Shown one piece after another: positions 11,625-21,613 of a stretch of DNA of 64,000 nucleotides. The stretch spans positions 3,084,351 through 3,148,350 of the forward strand of contig OX336340.1 in assembly GCA_946902875.1 (NCBI GenBank), written 5' to 3'. Every line of letters begins with the position of its first letter. The stretch's first letter is position 1. The position numbers and the translations under genes are program-made. The notes under the pieces were generated by a model. The model was not told the DNA's origin. It saw only the letters and a program-made list of their open reading frames with translations, and searched no databases. The stretch is from Nematopogon swammerdamellus (taxonomy: Eukaryota; Arthropoda; Insecta; Lepidoptera; Adelidae).

Positions 11625-11920
11625 CACAGAACACGAAATACCCCCCGCGCGCGCCCCCTCCTAGAGACGCCCTAAGCGATAATATTTGAAACCCAATAAC
11701 TGGACGCAGTGCTACTAGCGCTTCGTATGTGTGTCTGTGTGTGTTAGTATCGACACTACACACAAAGAGGAGCAAGTTAGGCACACGCACAAATCAAATG
11801 CACACGCACAACACACATATGTAAGTCATAGGCCACGCCTACAGGCTTCAACGCCGTTGTAGAGAAATCGCGCTCAGGGCGCCTGTAGGAGGCGCGGCGC
11901 GCGGCATTTCGTGCTCTGTG
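11625..11920. mobile_element. hAT-type MITE with perfect 8-bp target duplication
   Basis: Terminal inverted repeats CACAGAACACGAAAT / ATTTCGTGCTCTGTG. AGTTAGAC occurs immediately outside both ends (11617-11624 and 11921-11928). Eight-base target duplications are characteristic of hAT elements. GC-rich subterminal blocks (GCGCGCGCCCCCTCC / GGAGGCGCGGCGCGC) extend the inverted symmetry. No coding capacity. Confidence 0.88.
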
Positions 11921-11928
11921 AGTTAGAC

Positions 11929-12957
11929 AGATCTTGTTGGTTTAATTTTAGGTCCTTTCATAGTATTTTTGTATGCCATAATGGTGTTATTTCGTCTTTT
12001 CAAAATATTGTTTACATTCTGGAGGAAGGCGGCCCCCCATCGTTGCTCTGTGGTTTACACAATACGTGTTTGTATTCAATAAGATTACTACTATTACGTC
12101 ATTATCTATTTCTACTTAAAGTTCTGAATGAACTAAGAATGCTTAAATAATAAATAAATTAATAATTCTCCCAAAGGGTTACCATCCGTTCGAACTTGTC
12201 CGGACATATCCGAACTTTCAGCTTTCCGTCCGGACTCTGTCCGGCTTTTTAGTTTTTCTGGATTTTTGACTTATATGGAAACATTTTGAAATTGCAATAA
12301 ATAAAACGTAAGTATTATATCCTTCTTCAATATTTATTAAACTTCAATAAGTAATTCAGCTAGTTTATCTCATCTAAACTTAAATTACAGATTCGTGGGG
12401 TTTAGATATACCAAGTAATTTCATTTTGTGTCTAAAATTTCCGAACTTTTCTTGAAATTTTATGGATTTTTGTCAGGACTTTTCACATTTCAAAATGGTA
12501 ACAAATTTTCATAAATCAAATTTTCCCCTCAACAATGAGGAGTGAGTATTCTAAAACTGACTACGCTATATGAGAAGAGCTGAATCCTATAACGAGCGTG
12601 TTGAAGCTTCACAATCGTACGTGTTAGTAAAACAATAATATTATGAAAGAAAACATTGAGGACGAATGCTCGCGCGTACGAGACAGTCGGCTTGTTTTCA
12701 CTCAAAACATCCATTGTGATCGACGACGAGCCAAAATGTTATGTCGGTATGCGAATATGAGGTAGGTACATACATCATTTCTTACTATATATAGCATTGC
12801 ATATATAGCATACCATATATAGCATTGTTGTATTGTATTGTTTATTGATTCATTCATATGGCAGTTAGACTGCACTCGAATTTGTCACAATTCGTTCTTA
12901 GTGTTTCGATTACACCCACGAAGAAGAATCGGCAAGAAACTTCGCAGGGTATTTTTT
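11929..12957. other. Unassigned AT-rich sequence
   Basis: No gene is recognised. The phrase CGAACTT(T/G)TC-like recurs near 12190-12260 and 12440-12490. A TATATAGCAT phrase repeats near 12785-12825. Confidence 0.4.
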
Positions 12958-13132
12958 TAAAAATATAAAAACCGCCTTCAAAAATGTATGAAATAAAAAA
13001 ATAAAAATCGAACCCTAGAGTTGAAGGCGGTCGGGTATTTTTGCTTGCTTTAGCACCACCGCCTTCAACTCTAGGGTTCGATTTTTATTTTTTATTTCAT
13101 ACATTTTTGAAGGCGGTTTTTATATTTTTTTA
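12958..13132. repeat. Near-perfect foldback, 74-75-bp arms
   Basis: Left arm 12958-13031 and right arm 13058-13132 are inverted copies with only a few single-base differences, separated by a 26-base spacer. Arms carry AACCGCCTTCAAAAATGTAT and AACCCTAGAGTTGAAGGCGG. The transcript would form a long hairpin. No target duplication is evident. Confidence 0.85.
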
Positions 13133-13189
13133 AATAGTTTTTTATTTCACAGTTTTTTTAGTAATTTTTATTTGCTATTAATGTACTCG

Positions 13190-13415
13190 GAGGAATCGCT
13201 CGGCCTTCGGCCTCGCGATTCCGCCTTGCTTTCCAATCCGATCTTGACCAAAAAAAAAATGGGACCACCTTGGAGCTAGACTGAACCGAACACAAAAAAA
13301 ATCATCGAAATCGGTTCACAATTGGGGAAGATATTGCTGAACATACATAAAAAAAAATACATACAGCCGAACATAGAACCTCCTCCTTTTTTGAAGTCGG
13401 TTAACAAGTACTTTA
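13190..13415 (+). repeat. Dispersed repeat tail (AGTCGGTTAA type)
   Basis: It contains GCTCGGCCTTCGGCCTCGC, ATCATCGAAATCGGTTCACA and the ending GAAGTCGGTTAAC, phrases typical of a widespread lepidopteran LINE-like tail. Non-coding. Confidence 0.5.
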
Positions 13416-13659
13416 GTGACTAGCCACATACATAACATCGCTCAGAGTCTAACACAGCTTGAGAGCAAGATTAACAATTTTACTGAGAGCTCTGACTACA
13501 AATGTTTATTAATTAGGTAAATCAGGTGTAAAGAGCCTTTGTTCAATTTTGATAGGTACGTAATTTATAATATCAGCTTAAATTATGTTAGTAAATTAAA
13601 CATACATTACATAATATATTATATATAATATATTCAAGTGCCGTAGCCGATTTAATCTT

Positions 13660-13797
13660 GTTCGAATACTTTGCGAAACGTGGTAGTCGGTGTTGTGCAG
13701 TGTGCTGTAATTGACCAGAGTTCTTGCAGCACAACACCGATTACTCTGCTTACCCCGATTGTCGGGATTCAGCGTGTGTGATATGTATGTATGTATT
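13660..13797 (+). repeat. SINE-M 3' half
   Basis: It runs from GAATACTTTGCGAAACGTGG through CCGATTACTCTGCTTACC and TGTCGGGATTCAGCGTG to a TATGTATG tail. The head is absent. Confidence 0.7.
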
Positions 13798-13996
13798 ATT
13801 TATAATAAATAATAGTCAATATATATATGTATACAGGCTGTTTCAGGATAGGGTTTCGTAACTTCAGGGTTCGGAAGAGGCCCATATTTGAAGACGAAAA
13901 GCTCTGAAACTTTTTCCCAGATTCGTTCATTTTATAGTACCTACTTTTTAGTGAAAAATCTTTCATTGAGACTTGGTCTTCCTTACCTATAATAAA

Positions 13997-14220
13997 ATCC
14001 AACGTCTGCTTTCTGTCTGAGTGTCTGAGTGTCTGAGTGTATGTCTGTCTGTCCGCTTATAACTCGAGAACCACTGAACCGATTTTAATAAAAAAAAATC
14101 TACGGATAGCTTGATTCTTCCCATCAACTATAGGCTACTTACTATCACGCTAAATGGCTTATGAGGTTAGCAGTGAAGTGAAATATGAGAGCGGGCGGAG
14201 CCGCGGGCACAGCTTGTATT
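13997..14220. repeat. Dispersed repeat with GTCTGAGT microsatellite
   Basis: A GTGTCTGAGTGTCTGAGT block (14020-14050) is followed by AACCACTGAACCGATTTT and ends near GCGGGCGGAGCCGCGGGCAC. This combination is common in lepidopteran non-coding repeats. Confidence 0.5.
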
Positions 14221-14432
14221 AAATAAAATTAAAATGACTAAAATAGCTCGTAAAATAGTAGAATTGAACTGCGTATAGGTAAATTCCATCTAAAAAAAAA
14301 GGGGACTGGACTGACTAGGTCATTGCACTTCCTAGACTTAGACAGCAAATCTCCCCATAATACTCACTGCCCATCGAGTTTTTATTACAATTTTTATAAG
14401 AAAAAAAAATATACAGCAACAAGTAATAGACA

Positions 14433-14584
14433 CGAAGACCCACCTGCTGCATGACTCGGTGGAAGTACCGTGCCAAGGTGAGAGGTGGCGGGCCTGTCGC
14501 CATTTAGCGCGGCATCTTGTCCTTATCCATTAGTCGCCTTTTACGACATGCACGCGGAGAGATGCAGTGGGGCTATTCTTTTTT
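14433..14584 (-). repeat. SINE-M 5' half
   Basis: On the minus strand: AAAAAAGAATAGCCCCACTG head, GTCGTAAAAGGCGACTAATG, then CACGGTACTTCCACCGAGTC. The 3' half is missing. It abuts a LINE fragment at 14585. Confidence 0.7.
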
Positions 14585-14745
14585 AAGATAAATAAAGGAT
14601 TACCTGTAAATAAAGGATTTACAGGATCGATTTGTCCTAAGTGGCGGGGGATATCGACAGTGTGTGGATGCATTCCCAATCCGACCTGCACAATGGAGTA
14701 AACATCGTACGAGCAGCCGCAATAAAGTTTGGCCAAAACCCGTAC
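14585..14745 (-). pseudogene. LINE C-terminal fragment
   Basis: The minus-strand translation contains VGLGMHPHTVDIPRH. This matches the HPYTLDLPR segment of the LINE C-terminus at 33500-34022. The fragment is short and not functional. Confidence 0.5.
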
Positions 14746-14854
14746 ACAATACGTGTTTTTTGTTTGAGCCTCGTGCCTTAGTTCGTATTGTTTGCGTAGT
14801 TTCAGATAATAATAGTTTTACGACAACAACGGTGCTAATTAAACTGAATATAAA

Positions 14855-14969
14855 CTAGCTTTTCCCGCGGCTTCGCTCGCTCAATACCCTCGGCTTAATA
14901 GCAAATCTGATTTAAACGCGCTTCTATCGATAAAACGATCGCTTCTGTCTCTCTCACTCTCTCTCTCCA

Positions 14970-15000
<31 letters not shown>

Positions 15001-15170
15001 CCTCTCCCATCCATACTACACTTTCTTTGATATTGCTTAGCCCTAAGGCTATTTAGCGTGATGGTATATAGCCTATAGTGAGCCTCAAGAACTTTAAACT
15101 TTACATTGGCGCAAACCGCATCAAAATCTGTTCAGTGGTTCCCGAGTTTACCTCAAACATATATACATGC
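14855..15170. repeat. GCGGCTTCGCTCGC dispersed repeat with CT microsatellite
   Basis: It begins AAACTAGCTTTTCCCGCGGC, carries a CT microsatellite (about 14945-15005), then TTTGATATTGCTTAGCCC and AAAATCTGTTCAGTGGTTCC. It is related to the repeats at 880-1075. Confidence 0.55.
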
Positions 15171-15189
15171 AGACAGACGTTCCATTTTA

Positions 15190-15310
15190 TAAGAAGTAGA
15201 GATAGAGATAGAGAAGATAGAAATAGACATAGAGATAGAGAAGATTGAATATGTAGGATAGAGATAGAGATAGAGGTAGAGATAGAAAAGATAGAGATAG
15301 AGATAGAGTC
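15190..15310. repeat. GATAGA simple repeat
   Basis: Imperfect runs of GATAGA with interruptions such as GAAGATAGAAATAGAC. The minus-strand frame through it (15187-15447) is low-complexity and judged non-coding. Confidence 0.8.
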
Positions 15311-16068
15311 AACCTTAAAGTCATAAAGGTTGATTGATCGATGCTCCTATCATCGGTTATACAAGGGGATTGCGAATGTCGTCCTTGCTTAGCATGGCAT
15401 TCGCAATGGCCTTGTATCACCGAATGTCGATGGACGTCATTAACCACCTACGGATAGGTGGAACGACCCCACATGTGCCGCTTCCTATAAAAACCCCCCC
15501 ACTAGGGCGTTGAAGCACTTTAATAATGACCGTGTCACTACAGTTGACTGTCGTTTAATCGATAATCGTTCGTGTTATTAAAACCTGTCACGCCCGGCCG
15601 ACATACTCTTAGCCACGGAAGTAGAGGTTGTACAATTTATTGAGGGAGTGAAAGAAAATTGCGCCAAGACTTTTACAAAATATATTATACGTGAGCGCGA
15701 TGTCATTTTGATAACTAGCAACACTTGTATAGCTTGGAGAATGTCATGGCTGAAGGACCTGGCATCCAAGCCAAAAATTATTTAAAAAAAAATAAAAATT
15801 GGAGAATGTCAACTCAACATCGAAGTTATCCGCCATCTTTATTTGACAATGGACTAATCAGAGAGCAGTATTCAAATTCACACTCGAAAAATCTAGTGAC
15901 AGTTACTGCTATTTTATTGCCTCTATGTTGGTATGCCTGAGCACGCCTACGTTCAGTTTTTTTTTGCAATGGACCCAATCAGAGAGCAGAATTGAAATCA
16001 GACTCGAAAATCGAGTGGAGTTCACCGTCGATTTCACCGAGAGAAAAATTAGCTTTGACATTACATTG
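15311..16068. other. Unassigned intergenic sequence
   Basis: A phrase near CAATGGAC(T)AATCAGAGAGCAG occurs at 15847 and again at 15967. No gene is recognised. Confidence 0.4.
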
Positions 16069-16650
16069 TACCGTGTGGGGCCGGTACTTTAAAAGAATAG
16101 CCCCACTTCATATCTCCCCGTGTATGTCGTAAAGGGCGACTAAGGGATATGACTCCCTTCTTATATTACTAGGTGGTAGGGTTTAACCCGCCGGGATTGG
16201 TACCACCGCACTGAATGAAAGGTACGAAACGGCTATGTAAATAGTTTGTGTTTTCCGTCCAGCTCAGTGTAGCCGGCACGACCGAAGGGAAGCACTGACG
16301 TGGCACCTAGTTCACCAAGGTGTTATGGGCTGACATCACGGATGTTGTAGGACCTATAGGAACCCCCATGAAGACCTCAATGAATTCATAATATTTGATG
16401 TGACAAAAATTTTCCGGGTGCTGTCGTCTTCCAAAATGACAGCACTAGTAACAAATATAAAAGATGTAATGAACATAGATTTCAATTCAAACAAAAATGA
16501 CTACAAGTTCTTGAACAAAGAACATTTTTGGTACAAGTTAGTGGCGAACTCACAACCTTGAATTTTTTGTAGGTAGATCTTCATAGAAAAAATTATGGGC
16601 ACCACTGTTGTAGGTGATGCAGCCAACCGTGTCAGTTTACATTTAAAAAA
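16069..16650 (+). repeat. SINE-B chimera split by a 256-bp insertion
   Basis: The SINE-M-type head (GGTACTTTAAAAGAATAGCC) is joined to a subfamily-I SINE-A body. The body is interrupted after GGATGTTGTAGG at 16351 and resumes TTGTAGGTGATGCAGCC at 16608, then ends GTGTCAGTTTACATTTAAAAA. Confidence 0.8.
16352..16607. mobile_element. 256-bp insertion with 7-bp target duplication
   Basis: The SINE is interrupted between two copies of TTGTAGG (16345-16351 and 16608-16614). The insert starts ACCTATAGGAACCCCC and ends TATGGGCACCACTG with no terminal inverted repeats. There is an internal inverted pair GTGCTGTCGTC / GATGACAGCAC-like near 16420-16447. Seven-base direct repeats fit a retro-insertion or an unclassified element. 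No coding capacity. Confidence 0.65.
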
Positions 16651-17340
16651 AATCACGAAGCAGCGATTACTTCTAATTTCCCCCGCCAGGTGGCAGAAAT
16701 GCCTGTTTTAGAACTATGTTTCATATTGTCCATTCAGCATTTGAATATTCCGACCTATTCCATCCCCGAATATCCGAGCTTAATATTGTCTTGCTTGAGA
16801 CATTATTTTCTAACTAATTTTGAGATCTTAATCTTTGGCGTGTGGGAGAAATACATGTAGGCGAACATGAATATTTTGTAGCAATGTATTAAACTGAAAT
16901 AAAATACAAAGAAAATTTTTACGAACTCACTGTTATGGCTTGTACCTACAATCTTCGGAGTGCAACTAGTGTTGCCATCGTGAAAATACGAATATGGTAC
17001 GAAATATTTCGTAAATATAGCTGTCCTGGCAACATTTTCACGACACACAAGTCCTAAATCCAATCTCGTCTTCTACCTATATCGCCGCTCTTGATTAAGT
17101 GCGGTTTGGCTGAGTTCCGCTCCGTTAATGAGGGTCTAAGCAGCGCTTAGCGCGGCTAAGCCCATGTACTAGGAGCAGATAAAGTGGGAGAAATGCTATC
17201 ATGTCTGCCGCTCGCATGTCTTCCGTAATCCCCGGGTGTTAGGAAGTCAAGTCCGGCGGACATGTTGGGAAGGTCATACCTACCTCTAAGCATACACGGT
17301 CTGTCAGTCGGCGTGTCGCATACACGCTGACTTACTGACC
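16651..17340. other. Unassigned intergenic sequence
   Basis: No gene or clear repeat. A GC-rich patch lies near 17100-17160 (GCAGCGCTTAGCGCGGC). Confidence 0.4.
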
Positions 17341-17562
17341 GTGTGTATTGGAAACCGGGTGTCTAAGTTCAAGTGGCAGTGGGCTGGGCACGTAAGCCGA
17401 AGAGACCACGACCGTTGGAGTAATCGTGTGCCGGAGGTGGACAGGAAAACGGAGTGTCTGAAGGCCACCCGCCAGGTGGGACGACGACATCAAGTACATC
17501 GGTGGCAAGCAAGTAGGAAAATTGGAGAGGCGTATGTCCATCAGTGGACGCACACCCGCTAA
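17341..17562 (+). pseudogene. LINE C-terminal fragment (endonuclease-RT type)
   Basis: The translation contains KFKWQWAGHVSRRDHDRWSN and GEAYVHQWT. These fit the C-terminal tail of insect endonuclease-reverse transcriptases of the RTE/BovB-like group (pattern W.WAGH.....RW...V and GEAY.QQW). The middle has drifted from the expected pattern and there is no RT domain. Clade uncertain. Confidence 0.6.
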
Positions 17563-17729
17563 CTGACTGATATGTAAAATTACATGACTATAACATGAAG
17601 CAAGCACGGAAACAAGGGTTTTCCGAATTTTCGAGACTATAACTAGAGAGTTTTTTCTATCGAGTCAAGTAAATCCAATTAAGTTTTAGGTGATGCTGGT
17701 AAGCCGTCAGTCTTTTTGAAGATCATATA

Positions 17730-17965
17730 TTTTTTGCACCCGACGCAAACGGAGAGGTGTTATAAGTTTAACGTGTGTGTGTAAGGTTGTGTCTGTCTGT
17801 GGCATCGTAGCTCCCAAACGGATGGACCGATTTGGATGCGCTTTTCTTTATTAGAAAGCTATTTGTAACCAAGTAATTAATTAATAAAAACAAATATATC
17901 TTAAAAAGTGGACCGATTTGCATGCGGTTTTTTGAAAAAAAAAACTTCAAATAAAAGTTATTCTA
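17730..17965 (+). repeat. CCCGACGCAAA / GACCGATTTGGATGCG dispersed repeat
   Basis: It contains CACCCGACGCAAACGGAG, the block CATCGTAGCTCCCAAACGGA and GGACCGATTTGGATGCG. Other copies are at 43880-44048 and 57297-57560. Non-coding, class unknown. Confidence 0.6.
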
Positions 17966-18084
17966 GCATCAACCTCACGGTGGGTTTATAAGAAGGAAGG
18001 TGTGGAATTAAGCTTTCGATGGCTTCACCGAACATATGCGGGCCCATCGGCAGTAGAGGAGGGTGTTAATCGAGGTCGGGACTA
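17966..18084. other. Downstream of the RLE LINE, unassigned
   Basis: Probably the continuing 3' region of the minus-strand LINE. It contains ATGGCTTCACCGAACATATG. No coding content. Confidence 0.4.
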
Positions 18085-18180
18085 GCGAGTGGCCACTCTA
18101 AATTTCCCACGCATGCTTCATGTTTCGGCTCGCATCAAGCCGTCGTCAGCTAGTCTGCGTTGACTAGGACGCGGGGAAAC
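18085..18180 (-). ncRNA. Hammerhead-ribozyme-like motif
   Basis: On the minus strand, starting at 18180: a GC-rich 5' strand ending CGCGTC, then CTAGTC / GACTAG forming a 6-bp stem I. CTGACGA follows, then stem II GGCT/AGCC, then GAAAC. Downstream GCGTGGGAAA can pair with TTTCCCCGC as stem III. The order fits a type-III hammerhead (NUH before stem I, CUGANGA, stem II, GAAA). Caveats: one extra C lies between CTGACGA and stem II, and a small hairpin interrupts stem III. Activity is therefore doubtful. Confidence 0.4.
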
Positions 18181-18961
18181 CACCAGTCCCGCTCTCGACC
18201 TCCCTCTCTCTACCTATCCATATTCTGTAGGATGCTTCCAGTGACGTTTTCGAAGCTCTCTCCATATATGAGCTTAGCGTCGATCTTGGCAGCCCTAGAT
18301 AGAAGAGACTGTAGAGCGACTTCGCTGGTAGTCCTCTTGCTCCGACTTCCACAGCGAAGAAATCAGTCTTGAATCCGTTTCTCACAATCCGGTCTACTAA
18401 GTTGCAGTACTTGTTAAGTTTGATGTTGTGGTCCTTTGGTATGTTACTTTCCCATGGAACTGTAAGTTCAACAAGTACTACATGCCTTGTCGCTTTTGTG
18501 AATATGAGTATATCCGGTCTTAATGCTGTGGTACAGATTTCCGAAGGCATTTGGTAATGCTTCTCATGTGTGTCCATCAACAATTCCCAATCCTTTGCTG
18601 CTCCCAAAATTGAAGGAGGTTTAGTCCTATCTTTGGGCAGCTTAATGGCTCCAGGTTTCACAAAGTTGACCTTCTGGAAGCCGCTACTGGTTTGCCCTTT
18701 CCTGGTCCGTGCAATTGACAGGTTGATGGCCTCTCTGATGATTTGGAGGACTTTATCATGACGGTAGGAATACTGGCCTCGCTCAAGTAGTACTTTGCAT
18801 CCGCATAACAAATGTTTGGCCGTGCCTACGAACTCCTTACATGACGGGCATAGTCTATTTGTAGATTTCCCCCATCTAACTAGGTTACTCGGGTCGGGGA
18901 GAGTAAGCTGGAATGCATTTAAGTAGAACTTAAGCAGCTCAGGGGACCAGTTGTATATTAT
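18164..18961 (-). pseudogene. C-terminus of LINE with CCHC finger and restriction-like endonuclease
   Basis: The frame is open from about 18961 down to the stop at 18164. There is no ATG at its head, so this is a 5'-truncated element. It contains a zinc finger CPSC-x8-H-x4-C (about 18850-18800) and then the R-HD motif (YSYRHDKVL). A nuclease-like core follows, with RPDILIF, then VELTVPWE and VEVGARG. The order CCHC, R-HD, RPD, (D/E)xT is that of R2/R4/NeSL-type elements, whose endonuclease is a PD-(D/E)XK fold cutting target DNA for target-primed reverse transcription. The RT domain is absent. Clade is not assignable from this piece. A hammerhead-like sequence overlaps the end of the frame. 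Confidence 0.75.
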
Positions 18962-19246
18962 GGATCATATTATATATTAGTTGTTGTATTAGTTGTATAT
19001 TATCAATCGGGAGAAAGAAACCGATTTTTGGTACAGCTGCGCCTTAACAATCATTACTAGGCAAACAGAAATCTCAGAAGGAAGCATTTTCATTGAGGCC
19101 AGATTTCGGTGCCGATACGATTATGAGGCGGCAACATTTGGTCTATTTTCGAGGTCAGGTTATTAATATTTCCCGAGTCGATATCTACTCGACGAGAGCC
19201 GCACTCCAACTGTTAGAGAGATAAAAATCTCGACGAGCGAACACGC
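18962..19246. other. Unassigned sequence between LINE remnant and minisatellite
   Basis: No features recognised. Confidence 0.4.
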
Positions 19247-19726
19247 ATAATATACTGTAGTATGTGTAGCATGGTAATAAATACCCAAAAAAGGCATTCA
19301 TTGCATATAATATACTGTAGTATGTGTACCATGGCAATAAATACCCAAAAAAGCCATTCATTGCATATAATATACTTTAGTATGTGTCACATGGTAAAAA
19401 ATACACAAAAAGGCATTCATTGCATATAATATACTTTAGTATGTGTCACATGGTAATAAATACCCAAAAAAGGCATTCATTGCATATAATATACTGTAGT
19501 ATGTGTACCATGGCAATAAATACCCAAAAAAGCCATTCATTGCATATAATATACTTAAGTATGTGTCACATGGTAATAAATACCCAAAAAGGCATTCATT
19601 GCATATAATATACTTTAGTATGTGTCACGTGGTAATAAATACCCAAAAAAGCCATTCATTGCATATAATATACTTTAGTATGTGTCACATGGTAATAAAT
19701 ACCCAAAAAAGGCATTCATTGCATAT
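19247..19726. repeat. 60-bp minisatellite, about 8 copies
   Basis: The unit is about 60 bases with core ATAATATACT(G/T)TAGTATGTG, then (A/C)CATGG(T/C)AATAAATA and CCCAAAAAAGGCATTCATTG. Variation is mainly GTACCATGGC versus GTCACATGGT and GGCATT versus GCCATT. The ORFs at 19384 and 19503 are frame artefacts of the repeat. Confidence 0.9.
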
Positions 19727-19904
19727 GAAGATCTCGGGGGAAGAACAAGGAATGTCAGTCAAACATAAATTCGAGAAAATCGAATTTTAAAGTTTAAGAT
19801 TGAGTGATGCAACCATTTTAAGGCTAAGAGCAATAGTCTGTTCTGCAAATTGGTTTTAAATGTATCTGTGGTTCATTTAAAAGTATAAGTAGTAAAAAAT
19901 GTAA

Positions 19905-20018
19905 GTATATAATATACTGTAGTATGTGTCACATGGTAATAAATACCCAAAAAAGGCATTCATTACATATAATATACTTTAGTATGTGTCACATGGTAAT
20001 AAATACCCAAAAAAGGAT
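19905..20018. repeat. Two displaced copies of the 60-bp unit
   Basis: The same unit recurs after a gap of about 180 bases of unrelated sequence. This implies either a deletion/insertion in the array or a second seed. Confidence 0.8.
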
Positions 20019-20489
20019 TTGTATGCGTACATTTTACCTTGCTCCCAAAATTTGGGGTCATCATCAGTCATCAGCTCATCACATTGATGGAAAGTCTGTG
20101 TAAATTTTTTGAGTATTTTTATAAATAAATTAATCACATTAACTCAAACCGATTCTCAAAATTTCATTACTTCAGACTTCACTACTCAACCCCTATAAGG
20201 TATGACGTGATGTTACACATATTTCAATAATACCAAAATATCACAAATCATGCTGGTAAAGACTATATGTAAATCGGTTGAGTAGTTTTCGAGTAAATCT
20301 CATGAAACCTAGCTGTTCGAATTGGTAGGTTATTTCTCCGGCTGCGTCCACTGCTCTGCTCGTATGAATAATTGCGTGATGCTATAGAGCCTATAACCTG
20401 GCGGAGATGTGTCATATTACATTGGGAAAACCCCCAAGCGAATAGGTTAAGCTGTTCTTGAGTTATAAGCGAACATACATACATATTCG
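20019..20489. repeat. Degraded dispersed repeat
   Basis: It includes GCGTGATGCTATAGAGCC and TTGAGTTATAAGCGAACATA near the right end, phrases of common lepidopteran repeats. No gene. Confidence 0.4.
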
Positions 20490-20813
20490 TACCGTGTGGG
20501 GCCGGTACTTTAAAAGAATAGCCCCACTGCACCTCTCCCCGTGCATGTCGTAAAAGGCGACTAAGGGATATGACTCCCTTCTTATATTACTAGGTGGTAG
20601 GGTTTAACCCGCCCGGGTTGGTACCACCGCACTGAATGAAAGGTTGGTCGAAACGGCTACGTAAATAGTTTGTGTTTTCCGTCCAGTTCAGTGTAGCCGG
20701 CACGACCGAAGGGAAGGCTGACGTGGCACCAAGTTCACCCGGTGTTATGGTCTGACATCACGGATGTTTTAGGTGAGGACGCCAACCGTGTCAGATTCCA
20801 TAAAAAAAAAAAA
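20490..20813 (+). repeat. SINE-B chimera, full length
   Basis: The SINE-M head (ACCGTGTGGGGCCGGTACTT) is fused after CTTCTTATATTACTAGG to a subfamily-I SINE-A body (GGCACGACCGAAGGGAA), ending GTGTCAGATTCCAT plus poly-A. The cleanest example of the head swap. Confidence 0.85.
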
Positions 20814-21613
20814 CATGCATACATAGTTACATACACTCAGTATAAGACCGCAAACGTTGGGTCTTATAATACGTAGTGATCAGGCCAGCTACAGTTGTCT
20901 CTTTTACTCGATTTAGAGAGACAGCGACATAGAGAGAGAGAGAGAGAGACAGAAAAAAAAATCCTCAATATTTAATTATTATCCTCTTAACAGGCCTTTT
21001 TTTACCCACGTACAGGCAACGTCAAAAAGGGTTTATATTTTTTAAAACGAAGTCCAAAATTTGGTGAAGCGACTACAACGAAAATGCCACGAAGTGGAAT
21101 GAGATTTGAAATTTAAAATATTTCAAAAGCCTTTTCCCGCGGAAAGGCATAAACAATTTCCAAAAGGCATTACCGAGAGGCTTAGAAATTGAAAACAACA
21201 CAGAGGGGAATTACAGAGGCATCTAAGTGAGGCAAAGCAGACGAAGGATTAGTTTCAACCATCGAGATATATTACTGGAGGACGTGCTACGAATGAAATC
21301 ATGTCGCAATTACTTTCGCATGAGCGAAGCATTGAGCTATGACGAGTACTCTCCTTCCCTCCAAGGAGGGAAGGAAGTGGGATGGCGCGACGCGGAGAGC
21401 CGAGCGGTAGAGGGAGGGAGCTGCCGATGCGGGGAGCGAGCGGAGAGTGGAATCGGAGTTTGAAGGGGGTGGGGGGCGGGAGGGGGGGGGGGGGGGGCGA
21501 GGCGGTGCACGCGGACTGAAATGAAAATAAAAAAAATTAATGAAAATATACTTTATTGTACACCATTGTATAAAATGGTCACAGAAGGCGAATTTACTGC
21601 CTTGCGGCATTAT
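20814..21613. other. Unassigned sequence with G-rich tract
   Basis: A GA microsatellite (20930-20950) is present. Positions 21464-21497 have a G-run of about 16 bases with nearby GGGGGG blocks that could form a quadruplex. Small ORFs around 21227-21610 overlap on both strands and look compositional. Confidence 0.45.

Noticed and set aside
15187..15447. 86-codon minus-strand frame rich in Leu/Ser
   Set aside because: Translation of a GATAGA simple repeat.
19384..19790. Histidine-rich frames over the 60-bp repeat
   Set aside because: Same artefact: tandem repeat read as protein.
19247..20018. CRISPR-like array
   Set aside because: Contiguous tandem units with no unique spacers, in eukaryotic repeat DNA.
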